Assembly (NCBI GenBank): GCA_902785355.1
Contig: CACZYF010000004.1
Span: forward strand, 1-60,753
DNA length: 60,753 nt
Origin: an uncultured Ruminococcus sp.
GTDB lineage: Bacteria > Bacillota > Clostridia > Oscillospirales > Acutalibacteraceae
Reading direction: 5' to 3'
Shown: positions 15,399 to 23,879 of the stretch, in pieces
How the letters are laid out: every line of letters starts with the position of its first letter
Numbering within the stretch: position 1 is the first letter of the stretch
The notes under the pieces: generated by a model
The model's database searches: none
Seen by the model: the letters and a program-made list of their open reading frames with translations, nothing else
What the model was told of the DNA's origin: nothing
Translations under genes and position numbers: made by a program

Positions 15399-15438
15399 CG
15401 CAAAAAGAAAAAGAACCCCGCAAAAAGCGAGGTTCTTT
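15399..15438 (-). terminator. Terminator of tRNA-Ala
   Basis: Read leftward, AAGAACCTCGC pairs with GCGGGGTTCTT (one G-T pair) around TTTTT, followed by TTTCTTTTTG. It lies just beyond the tRNA 3' end. Confidence 0.75.
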
Positions 15439-15443
15439 CGTTT

Positions 15444-15519
<76 letters not shown>

Positions 15520-15586
15520 AGAGCAGTATTATATTACCACATCTTTGCAGATAATGCAAGTGAAAAATGAAAATATTTCAATGAAT

Positions 15587-16510
15587 CTACTTTTCGAGTG
15601 ATAAAAACGGCGTTATTAACTGCTTATCGGCGATCTGCCAATCCTTGATATCCTTGACCTCGTTGTACATACGCACATAGCTGTCGTGGCGGGATTTGGG
15701 GATGACGCCGCGTTCTACTGCCTCCAGTACCCTGCAGCCCTTCTCGCATACATGGTTACAGGAGTTGAACTGACAGGTGCCGAAGTACTCTTCAAACTCC
15801 GGAAAGGAGAATTTCAGCTCATCCTTGCGTATCAGCTCAAAGCGTTCGATATCTACGGTAGAGAAACCCGGCGTATCGGCAATATAACCGCCGTGTTTTT
15901 TGAACAGCTCGACGGTACGGGTCGTATGTCTGCCGCGGCCGAGCTTATCACTGATCTCGCCTGTCCTTAGCTCCAGCTCGGGAAACAGAGCGTTTAGCAG
16001 CGTGCTCTTCCCCACTCCCGAATTGCCGCAAAAGGCGGTAACGCTGTCCTTGAGCTCGGCTTTGATTTCGTCTAAACCGCGCAGATCGAGAGAAGAAAAC
16101 TCATAGACGGGGATATTTACCGCCTTATATATCGCAGTCAGTTCCTCAGCGGATGAAAGATCACATTTGGTAAAAACTACCACGGGGCGAATCCCTTTGG
16201 ATACCGCCGCGGCAGTCATTTTATCGATCAGATAAAGATTCGCTTCCGGTTCTTTAACGGAGCTGATTATCATCAGTGTATCGAGATTTGCCAACGCCGG
16301 ACGAACGAGGGAGTTTTTACGATCGTAGATTCGATCAACGGAACAGTAACCGTCATCGGGAACAGTGATATCTACGCTGTCGCCGACAAGAGGAGACATG
16401 CCCCGCTTACGAAAAATCCCGCGCGCCTTGCACTCATAAATGGTATCGGCGGCTTCTACATAATAGAAGCCGCCTGTAATTTTAATGATAATACCCGTGT
16501 TTTGGTTCAT
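15587..16510 (-). CDS. rsgA: Ribosome small subunit-dependent GTPase RsgA
   Basis: A circularly permuted GTPase that acts in late 30S subunit maturation, about 307 residues. Order of features: an OB-fold N-domain, the G4 motif (FTKCDL), the P-loop GNSGVGKST, the switch region GRGRHTTRTVEL, DTPGFS (G3), and a C-terminal zinc-binding motif CQFNSCNHVCEKGCRV. The preferred start is the ATG at 16510, with GGAAGGT just upstream and one base after the prkC stop; an in-frame upstream codon at 16537 would lie inside prkC. The prpC-prkC-rsgA order is conserved in Firmicutes. Confidence 0.95.
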   Translation of the reverse strand: MNQNTGIIIKITGGFYYVEAADTIYECKARGIFRKRGMSPLVGDSVDITVPDDGYCSVDRIYDRKNSLVRPALANLDTLMIISSVKEPEANLYLIDKMTAAAVSKGIRPVVVFTKCDLSSAEELTAIYKAVNIPVYEFSSLDLRGLDEIKAELKDSVTAFCGNSGVGKSTLLNALFPELELRTGEISDKLGRGRHTTRTVELFKKHGGYIADTPGFSTVDIERFELIRKDELKFSFPEFEEYFGTCQFNSCNHVCEKGCRVLEAVERGVIPKSRHDSYVRMYNEVKDIKDWQIADKQLITPFLSLEK

Positions 16511-16511
16511 A

Positions 16512-18557
16512 TCAACCTTCCGCGATCGTAACTTCATCTATCTGCTGAGGAGCCTCGGTAGGCGTCTCAATGGCGGGAGCTTCAGTTGGCGTTTCGGTAG
16601 CCGGTACATACTCATGCGAGTTGAGCAGATCAACCTTATTGGTATCGTAAGTGATCTGGTACTCTCTGTACTCCTGATCATCCAACAGAATAACAACCTT
16701 AGCGTCCTTCTTGACCTTGACTTCTACATTATAATACGGGCTGTAAGCGGGTACAACGCTCTTGGTGTTGGAATCATCCACAGCGCCGTCGATCAGCACG
16801 GTCAGCTTGACATTATTCGTTACGGTAGAAGGCAGATCAACTTCGATAGTGACGGTTTTTTCGGTATTATCGCCCTTGGAGCAGACGATCTGAATCTTAT
16901 AATCAGAGGGAACCTCACTGCCCTGCATAGGATTCTGGCGAACGACCTCGTCCTTACCCGCCTTGACGGTATCGTCATACGAGACCTCATAGTTGGTGAA
17001 GCCGGCTTCCTTGAGCATATTCTCAGCCTCAGAAGCGGTATAACCCTTTAAGGACGGAAGCTTGAGGATCGGCTTGGTAATACCCTTGGATACAAAGACA
17101 TAAACGGTGGAGCCAAGCTTGAGCTCAGTGCCCGCAGGCGGATAGAGAGAGTCAACCTTCATAGCAGGCTGGTCGCTCTCAACATATAGGATCTTAGGAA
17201 CAAGATTGACTGCTTCGATCTTTTTTATGATCTCTTCGCTGCCCGCTGACTGCTGCAGAAAAGGCACGCTCACGGTAGAGTCGGAGGAGTTGATGGTAAG
17301 CTTGATGGTGGAGCCTTCCTTGAGCTTTTTTGAACCGCCGGCGGGACTCTGCTCGATAATCGTATCGGCAGGGATATCATCGCTGTAACGACTCTCATAG
17401 GTAAAGACAAACTGACCGTTATTCTTCGCGGAAGCTTCGCTGACGGTCATGTTAACAAAATTCGGGACCTCGACTTCCTTAGGCTGAGAGGAGGTATATC
17501 CCTGGATCAGCGCCAGACCTCCGAAGACGACAAGCGCGATGACTGCGGCGATGATAATACCCTTGATTGCCGAGAGCGCAGGGCTGCGGACAGGCATATC
17601 CTCATCATACGCGGGACGGGTCTTATCCTTCTTGGGATCCTCATACTGAGGCTTGGAGCGCTGCTTTCTTTGGGGGTCGGGATTATGCTGCTTCTTCTCG
17701 GCAGCATAGCGATAATTGAAACGAATACCGGGGTTGAGTCTGAAGCGCTCGATATCGCTGAGCATCTCAACAGCGGAACGATAGCGATTGTTAGGGTTCT
17801 TCTGCATCGCCTTCATGGTGATCTCTTCCAGACCCTCAGGGATGTCGGGATTGATCTCTCTGGGGCGTTTGGCGTTCGCCTGCAGCTGCATCAGAGCGAC
17901 GGACACGGCGGAATCTCCGTCGAAGGGAAGCTTACCGGTGAGCATCTCATACATCATCACGCCGACAGAATAGATATCGGTCTTTCCGTCGGTTTTCTCA
18001 CCTCTCGCCTGCTCCGGCGCGATGTAATGCACGGAGCCGATCGCCTGCTCGGTCATGGTGCGGGTCGCGTTGGATGAGAAGCGCGCGATGCCGAAATCGG
18101 TCACCTTGATGGTGCCGTCCTGCAGCAGCATGATGTTATGCGGCTTGATATCACGGTGGACAATGCCGTTCTCATGCGCGTGCTGCAGCGCTTTCAGAAT
18201 CTGAGTTGTCAGGTGGACGGTCTCTTTCCAATCCAGGACGCCCTGCATATCGATGTATTCCTTGAGTGTGATGCCGTCGATATACTCCATGACGATATAC
18301 TGGATCATATCGCCGAAGCTGACGTCGTAAACGCGAACGATATTCGGATGATTCAGTACGGCTATTGCCTTGCTCTCGTTTTTAAAACGGCGTATAAAAT
18401 CCTCGTTATCGAGGAACTCGTCCTTTAAAATCTTGATAGCTACCTCACGCGCATCGATCGTATCATAGCAATGATAGACGTTAGCCATACCGCCTACGCC
18501 GATCAATTCGCGGATCTCATATCTGCCGTCGAGCTTCTTGCCGGTATATTTATCCAT
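16512..18557 (-). CDS. prkC: PASTA-domain Ser/Thr protein kinase (PrkC/Stk1)
   Basis: A membrane receptor kinase of about 681 residues. The kinase domain (about 1-265) shows the Gly loop GVGGMANVYHC, catalytic loop HRDIKPHN, DFG and APEQARG. A cytoplasmic basic linker follows, then one membrane segment near residue 335 (GIIIAAVIALVVFGGLALIQ) and three extracellular PASTA repeats (about 362-430, 431-497, 498-566) that bind muropeptides or lipid II. A further beta-rich domain and a Thr/Pro/Glu-rich tail (ETPTEAP repeats) end the protein. The ATG at 18557 is chosen because AAGGAG lies eight bases before it. PrkC responds to peptidoglycan during growth and germination; its phosphatase is encoded just upstream. 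Confidence 0.95.
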   Translation of the reverse strand: MDKYTGKKLDGRYEIRELIGVGGMANVYHCYDTIDAREVAIKILKDEFLDNEDFIRRFKNESKAIAVLNHPNIVRVYDVSFGDMIQYIVMEYIDGITLKEYIDMQGVLDWKETVHLTTQILKALQHAHENGIVHRDIKPHNIMLLQDGTIKVTDFGIARFSSNATRTMTEQAIGSVHYIAPEQARGEKTDGKTDIYSVGVMMYEMLTGKLPFDGDSAVSVALMQLQANAKRPREINPDIPEGLEEITMKAMQKNPNNRYRSAVEMLSDIERFRLNPGIRFNYRYAAEKKQHNPDPQRKQRSKPQYEDPKKDKTRPAYDEDMPVRSPALSAIKGIIIAAVIALVVFGGLALIQGYTSSQPKEVEVPNFVNMTVSEASAKNNGQFVFTYESRYSDDIPADTIIEQSPAGGSKKLKEGSTIKLTINSSDSTVSVPFLQQSAGSEEIIKKIEAVNLVPKILYVESDQPAMKVDSLYPPAGTELKLGSTVYVFVSKGITKPILKLPSLKGYTASEAENMLKEAGFTNYEVSYDDTVKAGKDEVVRQNPMQGSEVPSDYKIQIVCSKGDNTEKTVTIEVDLPSTVTNNVKLTVLIDGAVDDSNTKSVVPAYSPYYNVEVKVKKDAKVVILLDDQEYREYQITYDTNKVDLLNSHEYVPATETPTEAPAIETPTEAPQQIDEVTIAEG

Positions 18558-18569
18558 GGTAATCACTCC

Positions 18570-19295
18570 TTAATAAATGACTGTAACGGTGATGTTATCG
18601 TGACCGCCGTGTCGTTTTGCGATTTCAACCAACGTATCGATCAAAATATCGCCCTTGCACTCGGATACGGTCTTGACCATATCGGCACGGCTGACAAAAT
18701 TAGATAAACCGTCGGAGCAGATAAGAAGAGTATCGCCCTTACTGAACTCCGCCTCGATATAATCGATCCTTACCTCATGGGCTACGCCAAGTGCACGGGT
18801 GATCAGGTTCTTGTTGGGATGCTTCATCGCCTGTTCAGCGGTGATCTCTCCCCTTCTGACCATCTCCTGTACCAGCGAATGATCCTCGGTGATCTGTAAG
18901 ATCTTGCCGTCACGGATAGAATAGGTGCGACTGTCGCCGACGTGGACAACATGCGCGATGTTCCCGCGTACAAATACGAGATCACAGGTCGTTCCCATTC
19001 CGGCGAGATCGGGGTCATCCATCGCCATCTTATATACGGTGAGATTCGCTCCGGCGACTGCTCCGGTGAGCATATCGGCAAGCGCCTCGTCATCCATATC
19101 GTTTTTGTACTCGCGTTCGATCAGTTCGGTGATATACTGAACAGCTACAGAGGAAGCGGTTTTGCCGCCCTGTGCGCCTCCCATACCGTCGCATACTACC
19201 GCCCAAACGCAGTCTGAGGATATGACAGAATAAGCGGAACTGTCCTGGTTCTCTTTACGAACCAGTCCGATATCGGTTTTGGTAAAAACTTCCAT
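18570..19295 (-). CDS. prpC: PP2C-type protein phosphatase (PrpC/Stp)
   Basis: About 241 residues of the metal-dependent PPM family. Motifs: RKENQDS (metal-binding region), VCDGMGGAQGG, VGDSRTY, TEDHSLV and the C-terminal GGHDNITV. It removes phosphates placed by the neighbouring PASTA kinase. The ATG at 19295 is preferred because AAGGGG lies nine bases upstream; an ATG at 19304 would leave no spacing. It starts one base past the end of rlmN and is followed 12 bases later by prkC. Confidence 0.94.
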   Translation of the reverse strand: MEVFTKTDIGLVRKENQDSSAYSVISSDCVWAVVCDGMGGAQGGKTASSVAVQYITELIEREYKNDMDDEALADMLTGAVAGANLTVYKMAMDDPDLAGMGTTCDLVFVRGNIAHVVHVGDSRTYSIRDGKILQITEDHSLVQEMVRRGEITAEQAMKHPNKNLITRALGVAHEVRIDYIEAEFSKGDTLLICSDGLSNFVSRADMVKTVSECKGDILIDTLVEIAKRHGGHDNITVTVIY

Positions 19296-19296
19296 G

Positions 19297-20328
19297 TCAT
19301 ACATCCCCTTTCATATAATTTCTCTTGAGCTGTCCGCATGACGCTTCTATATCCGAACCAAGCGTTCGCCTAACGGTAGCGTTGATTCCCTGAGCGGACA
19401 GTATATTCACAAAGGCCTGTTGCCTTTTGATCGAGCTTTTTCGGTAGCCTGCTCCCGTCACATTGTTGACGGGAATCAGATTGACATGACAGAGCATTCC
19501 CTTCAGCAGAGAAGCAAGCTCCCGCGCAGCGGCGTCGGAATCGTTCTCACCATCGATCAGAGCATACTCAAAGGTGATCCTACGATTCGTCTTTTCAACA
19601 TAATAGCGCGAGGCCTCAATCACCTGAGCGATCGGATAGCGGCGGTTGACCGGCATGGTACGCGATCGCGCTTCATCGTTCGGCGCATGGAGCGATACCG
19701 ACAGTCCGCACTGTAACTGAAGATCGGCAAATTCAAGCATACGCGGTACGATACCGCAGGTGGAGATCGTAATATGCCGCATGCCGATATTCAGCGAATC
19801 CTCGCTTGAAACGAGCCTTAAGAAGCGGATCACGTTATCATAATTATCGAACGGCTCGCCCATTCCCATCAAAACGACGTTGGAGATTCTTTCACCGCAG
19901 TCGCTTTCTGCCGAACAGATCTGAGCGATCATCTCAGAAGCGGTCAGCGAACGTGAAAAGCCGCTCTTACCGGTCGCGCAGAAGGTACAGCCCATCTTAC
20001 AGCCGACCTGCGTAGAGATACAGATGCTCCTGCCGTGACGGTAGGACATCAGCACGCCTTCAACATATTCGCCGTCGTTCAGACAGTAAAGATACTTGAC
20101 GGTCTCATCAAGCTTCGATCGGCGAGTACGGACAATCTCGGCAGTAGCGAGATATGCGTCACTCTTCAAAAATTCCCTGAGCCTCGCGGGGATATTCTTC
20201 ATATCATCAAAGCTGCTGACGTCATGCTGTATCCAGCTGAGTACCTGCTTAGCGCGGAATTTCTCAAATCCGTTGTCAGTCAGGTAGGCGGTGAGCTCCG
20301 AGAGGTTCATCGACTTGATATCCGTCAT
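19297..20328 (-). CDS. rlmN: 23S rRNA A2503 / tRNA A37 C2-methyltransferase RlmN
   Basis: A radical SAM methyltransferase of 343 residues that makes m2A2503 in 23S rRNA and m2A37 in some tRNAs. The cluster motif is CKMGCTFC near residue 115, the glycine motif is VLMGMGEP, and the C-terminal cysteine that carries the methyl intermediate is in EASCGQL. An N-terminal helical RNA-binding domain is present. It lies between rsmB and prpC, overlapping rsmB by four bases (ATGA). Confidence 0.96.
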   Translation of the reverse strand: MTDIKSMNLSELTAYLTDNGFEKFRAKQVLSWIQHDVSSFDDMKNIPARLREFLKSDAYLATAEIVRTRRSKLDETVKYLYCLNDGEYVEGVLMSYRHGRSICISTQVGCKMGCTFCATGKSGFSRSLTASEMIAQICSAESDCGERISNVVLMGMGEPFDNYDNVIRFLRLVSSEDSLNIGMRHITISTCGIVPRMLEFADLQLQCGLSVSLHAPNDEARSRTMPVNRRYPIAQVIEASRYYVEKTNRRITFEYALIDGENDSDAAARELASLLKGMLCHVNLIPVNNVTGAGYRKSSIKRQQAFVNILSAQGINATVRRTLGSDIEASCGQLKRNYMKGDV

Positions 20329-21659
20329 GAGCGTACCCTCCTGAGCTTTGCAATGAAAAAGCCGTCGGTATCATACACGCCGGGCAAAAGGGTCAGGCAG
20401 TGATCTTCTTCGGGAATCCGTCGTTCGATGCCCCTCGGCAGTTTCAGAGGCTCGGGGACAAAATCGGGATGTTCCTCCAGAAATCGATGAACGATCTGCT
20501 GATTCTCGGCACGGCGAAGCGTACAGGTCGAATAGACCAGCACGCCATCCGTAGAAAGGTGCTTTGCGCTCATACACAATATACTGTATTGCAACTTCGT
20601 TAAGATGTCAATATTTGTGTCTGTTTTGTAACGAATTTCGGGCTTTCGACGTAGGATTCCGAGTCCCGAACATGGTACATCACAGAGAATCCTGTCACAA
20701 TCGGGAAGGTCAGAATCGGTCGAAGCGTCGCGGATCGCGGGTTCAATCATGTCGATGCCGAGGCGTTTCGCGGAGTCGCGGATCAGGTTCAGTTTATGCT
20801 CGTGAACATCGTAAGAGTACACTTTGCCTTCATCGAACATAGAAAGCGCCAGATAGAATGATTTCCCTCCCGGGGCGGCGCAGACGTCGGCGATGTGATC
20901 GCCGGGCTTCGCGCCGAGCATCTCGGCACATAGCTGAGAGGCGGCGTCCTCGACGTAGAAATGTCCCGCCTTGAACTGCGGTATCTTATCGAGCGAACCG
21001 GTATTGCTAAGCTTTAGGCTGTCCTTGAGGAAGGGGATCTCCTCCACGCCTATCCCCTGCTCCTTCAAGCGGCGGACAAGGGTCGGTTTATCGGTTTTCA
21101 GCGTATTGACGCGAATCGTGACAGGCGGTCTGCCGATGAAGCCGTTGAGGATGGTCTCGGTATCCTCGGCTCCGTAATCGTCGATCAGCTCCTGTACGAT
21201 AGCTTCGGGACAGGAATAAACGACCGACAGATATTTGAGCGTCTGAGATTTATCGGGAAGTGTATAGTGCTTATCCGCCCTGACCAGATTGCGCAGTACG
21301 GCATTGACGAAGCCGGAGCTTTTGTAAAGCCTGAGCTTTTTGCAAAGCTTTACGCTTTCATTGACCGCAGCGGAATCGGGTACCTTATCCATATAGATCA
21401 GCTGATACACGCCGAGATACAGCACGATCAGCGTTTTCTTCTCTATCTTTCTGATACGCAGGGAGGAATACTGTCGGATGATATGCTCCAGCGTCAGCTT
21501 GCGTTCCAAAACACCGTAGACCAGCGCAGACAGAAAGCTTACGTCTACGCCGCTGAGCTTCTCTTCCCTAACGGCATGATTGATGGCAATAGCGGAATAC
21601 GCATCCTCGTGGAGGACACGGTACAGTACGTTATATGCTGTCATTCGCACATCAGCCAT
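20325..21659 (-). CDS. rsmB: 16S rRNA m5C967 methyltransferase RsmB
   Basis: 444 residues. The N-terminal NusB-like RNA-binding domain (about 1-140) is followed by a Rossmann methyltransferase domain with AAPGGKS (SAM motif), DVPCSGLG (motif IV, cysteine for product release) and YSTCTL (motif VI, catalytic cysteine). It forms part of the long leftward operon, in the conserved fmt-yugP-rsmB-rlmN-prpC-prkC-rsgA order. Confidence 0.95.
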   Translation of the reverse strand: MADVRMTAYNVLYRVLHEDAYSAIAINHAVREEKLSGVDVSFLSALVYGVLERKLTLEHIIRQYSSLRIRKIEKKTLIVLYLGVYQLIYMDKVPDSAAVNESVKLCKKLRLYKSSGFVNAVLRNLVRADKHYTLPDKSQTLKYLSVVYSCPEAIVQELIDDYGAEDTETILNGFIGRPPVTIRVNTLKTDKPTLVRRLKEQGIGVEEIPFLKDSLKLSNTGSLDKIPQFKAGHFYVEDAASQLCAEMLGAKPGDHIADVCAAPGGKSFYLALSMFDEGKVYSYDVHEHKLNLIRDSAKRLGIDMIEPAIRDASTDSDLPDCDRILCDVPCSGLGILRRKPEIRYKTDTNIDILTKLQYSILCMSAKHLSTDGVLVYSTCTLRRAENQQIVHRFLEEHPDFVPEPLKLPRGIERRIPEEDHCLTLLPGVYDTDGFFIAKLRRVRS

Positions 21660-21685
21660 CTTGGTCGTTTCCTTTAATCTATAGA

Positions 21686-22384
21686 TTATCTTCTGCGTCG
21701 GTTAAAGATCAGCAGGAGTCGCAGCAGCTGCATGATCGAGGTCGCGGCAGCTGCTACATAGGTCATCGCCGCGGCGGTAAGCACCTTTTTGGCGCCGTCG
21801 TATTCTGTCGTATTCAGCATACCGGTATCCTTGATCGTTTTGAGCGCGCGGGATGAAGCGTTGAACTCGACCGGCAGGGTGATCAGGGTGAAGAGAACAG
21901 ACGCGGAGAACATGATGATGCCGATCGTGATGAAAAAGGTGTACTTTGCCGGCAGCAGCATACCGATGATAAGGAATATCCAGCTGAGCTTTGAGCCGAT
22001 ATTTGCGACGGGAACGATTGCGGAGCGGACTTTGTTCGGGAAATAGCCCTCGGCATGTTGACAGGCATGACCTGCCTCGTGACAGGCAACGCCGACAGCC
22101 GCGACGGTCGTCGCGTTATAGACGGATTCCGAGAGACGGATAACGTTGGTTCTCGGGTCAAAATGGTCGGTCAGACTTCCGCCGACAGGCTCTATACGCA
22201 CACCGGTTACACCGTGAGCGTTCAGTACAGCCTGAGCAGCCTGAGCGCCGGTCATACGGCGGGTGTTTTGAACGCCGCTGTACTTTGAAAAAGCGCTTTT
22301 GACGCTTGCGCTGCAGATCATCGAGAGGATCAGACACGGCAGCATAAACGCGAGATACGTCCAGTCATAATAATATAAACCCAT
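21686..22384 (-). CDS. Zinc metallopeptidase, YugP family
   Basis: 232 residues, an integral membrane peptidase of the neutral zinc metallopeptidase_2 type (PF04298). It has an N-terminal membrane segment (YLAFMLPCLILSMICSA), the catalytic motif CHEAGHACQH near residue 107 and two or three membrane segments after it (VPVANIGSKLSWIFLIIGML; FFITIGIIMFSASVLFTLITL; a weaker one at the C-terminus). The substrate is unknown. The gene sits between fmt and rsmB, as in many clostridia, with a one-base gap after fmt. Confidence 0.88.
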   Translation of the reverse strand: MGLYYYDWTYLAFMLPCLILSMICSASVKSAFSKYSGVQNTRRMTGAQAAQAVLNAHGVTGVRIEPVGGSLTDHFDPRTNVIRLSESVYNATTVAAVGVACHEAGHACQHAEGYFPNKVRSAIVPVANIGSKLSWIFLIIGMLLPAKYTFFITIGIIMFSASVLFTLITLPVEFNASSRALKTIKDTGMLNTTEYDGAKKVLTAAAMTYVAAAATSIMQLLRLLLIFNRRRR

Positions 22385-22385
22385 A

Positions 22386-23306
22386 TTACTCTCCTAACCT
22401 TTCTTTCAATTGCAGCGGATGTCCGATCAGGAAGGTCTTGGCATCCATACGCTTTTTGCCCTCGAGCTGGAGTTCGCGGATGATCACCGAGCCTTCACTA
22501 CAAGCGATCGTCAGCGGATCGGTGCAGATCACGGTACCCGGCTCTCCGGACTTCTCACACGGCGAGGTGTGGTAGATCTTAAGCTTTTTTCCGTGCAGGG
22601 TGGTCTGAGCGATCGGCCAGCTGTATAAGCCGCGGACGAGGTTGTGTACCTCGATACCTGTTTTGTTCCAGTCGATAACAGCGATAGATTTATCCAGCAT
22701 CGGAGCATAGACCGCCAGGCTATCATCCTGTTTGACAGCGGTCAGCTCACCTTTTTCGAGCTTCTCGAGCGCTTCGACGATCATTTCGCCGCCTAAGGCG
22801 GACAGCTTGTCGAACATGGATTCGGCAGTGTCGTCGATCCCGATCGGGATCGCTTTGACATACATCATATCGCCGGTGTCGAGCCCGACGTCCATGTGCA
22901 TGACGGTGATGCCGGTCTCCTGCTCGCCGTTGATCACAGCCCACTGGATCGGAGCCGCTCCGCGATATTTCGGAAGGAGCGAACCGTGGATGTTGATACA
23001 GCCAAAGCGTGGATAATCGATGATCTCTTTAGGAAGAATCTTTCCGTAAGCGGCGACGACGATACAGTCAGGCTGCAGGGTCTCGATGATCTTCATCGCT
23101 TCACCGTCCTTTAAGGTGCTCGGCTGATAAACGGTCAAGCCGTGCTCGAGCGCGCAGACCTTCACCTCGGGAGGAGTCATCTCCTGCTTACGGCCGCGGG
23201 GCTTATCAGGCTGGGTAAAGACAGCGGCGATCTCATGCCCCGCTTCTATCAGGCTTTCAAGACACGGCACCGCAAAGTCGGGCGTGCCCATAAAAATCAG
23301 TTTCAT
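22386..23306 (-). CDS. fmt: Methionyl-tRNA formyltransferase
   Basis: 306 residues. It formylates initiator Met-tRNA using 10-formyl-tetrahydrofolate. The N-terminus is MKLIFMGTPDFAVPCLESL; the folate-binding and catalytic region reads NIHGSLLPKYRGAAPIQWAV with the Asn-His pair, then GLDTGDM; a C-terminal tRNA-binding OB fold follows. It lies one base after def, its functional partner, which removes the formyl group later. Confidence 0.97.
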   Translation of the reverse strand: MKLIFMGTPDFAVPCLESLIEAGHEIAAVFTQPDKPRGRKQEMTPPEVKVCALEHGLTVYQPSTLKDGEAMKIIETLQPDCIVVAAYGKILPKEIIDYPRFGCINIHGSLLPKYRGAAPIQWAVINGEQETGITVMHMDVGLDTGDMMYVKAIPIGIDDTAESMFDKLSALGGEMIVEALEKLEKGELTAVKQDDSLAVYAPMLDKSIAVIDWNKTGIEVHNLVRGLYSWPIAQTTLHGKKLKIYHTSPCEKSGEPGTVICTDPLTIACSEGSVIIRELQLEGKKRMDAKTFLIGHPLQLKERLGE

Positions 23307-23307
23307 C

Positions 23308-23790
23308 TTACTCTTCTTCTCTCATTGCGCGCAGTTCCTCTTCGGATAACATGCGCTCGACCTTGGATTTAAAAATAATGCCGTCCAGATGATCGAACTC
23401 GTGACACATCGCCTGTGCGAAGAGGTCGTCGCCCTCGATCTCACACAGATTACCCTCGCGGTCATTGAACTGCGCCTTGACGTGTGCGGGGCGCTTGATG
23501 ATACCGAACTCGCCGGGGCAGCTCAGACAGCCCTCCTGTACCTCCTGCTCACCGTCGGATTCAACGATGACGGGGTTTATAAACTCGATCGGACCGTCGC
23601 CGACATTGATAACGCAGACGCGGCGCATCACGCCGACCTGGGGAGCGGCTAAGCCGACTCCGCCGGAATCCTCCAGCGTATCGGCAAGATCATCCAGCAG
23701 ATCCCAGAGCCTTTTATTGAATTTTTCTACGGGGCGGCACTTCTTGGTCAGAATGGGGTCGCCCTCTTTTACGATATTTCTCAGTGCCAT
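23308..23790 (-). CDS. def: Peptide deformylase
   Basis: 160 residues, a metalloenzyme that removes the N-formyl group from new proteins. All three motifs are present: GVGLAAPQVG, EGCLSCPG (metal Cys) and CHEFDHLDG (the HExxH helix with two metal His and the catalytic Glu). It is part of the priA-def-fmt cluster; the 87 bases between priA and def hold a dispersed repeat. Confidence 0.97.
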   Translation of the reverse strand: MALRNIVKEGDPILTKKCRPVEKFNKRLWDLLDDLADTLEDSGGVGLAAPQVGVMRRVCVINVGDGPIEFINPVIVESDGEQEVQEGCLSCPGEFGIIKRPAHVKAQFNDREGNLCEIEGDDLFAQAMCHEFDHLDGIIFKSKVERMLSEEELRAMREEE

Positions 23791-23827
23791 ACTATATACT
23801 TACTCCTTGTGGTACTCAATCAAATCA

Positions 23828-23879
23828 TGCAATCTCTCAGTCAGCCTGCGCTGACAGCTCTCTTTACCTATGAGAGCCT
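23828..23879. repeat. Dispersed double-hairpin repeat, copy 1
   Basis: A 52-base element of the form TGCAATC(C/T)CTCAGTC...GACAGCTC(C/T)CTTT...GAGCCT that can form two short hairpins. It is related to the copy at 42068. Its right end runs into the priA stop codon, so the repeat supplies the last bases of priA and fills the priA-def gap. Confidence 0.6.

Noticed and set aside
15154-15400. A transposase or larger gene in the AT-rich gap before tRNA-Ala
   Set aside because: Only the interrupted small frame, its promoter and a palindrome are visible; no other frame has start signals.
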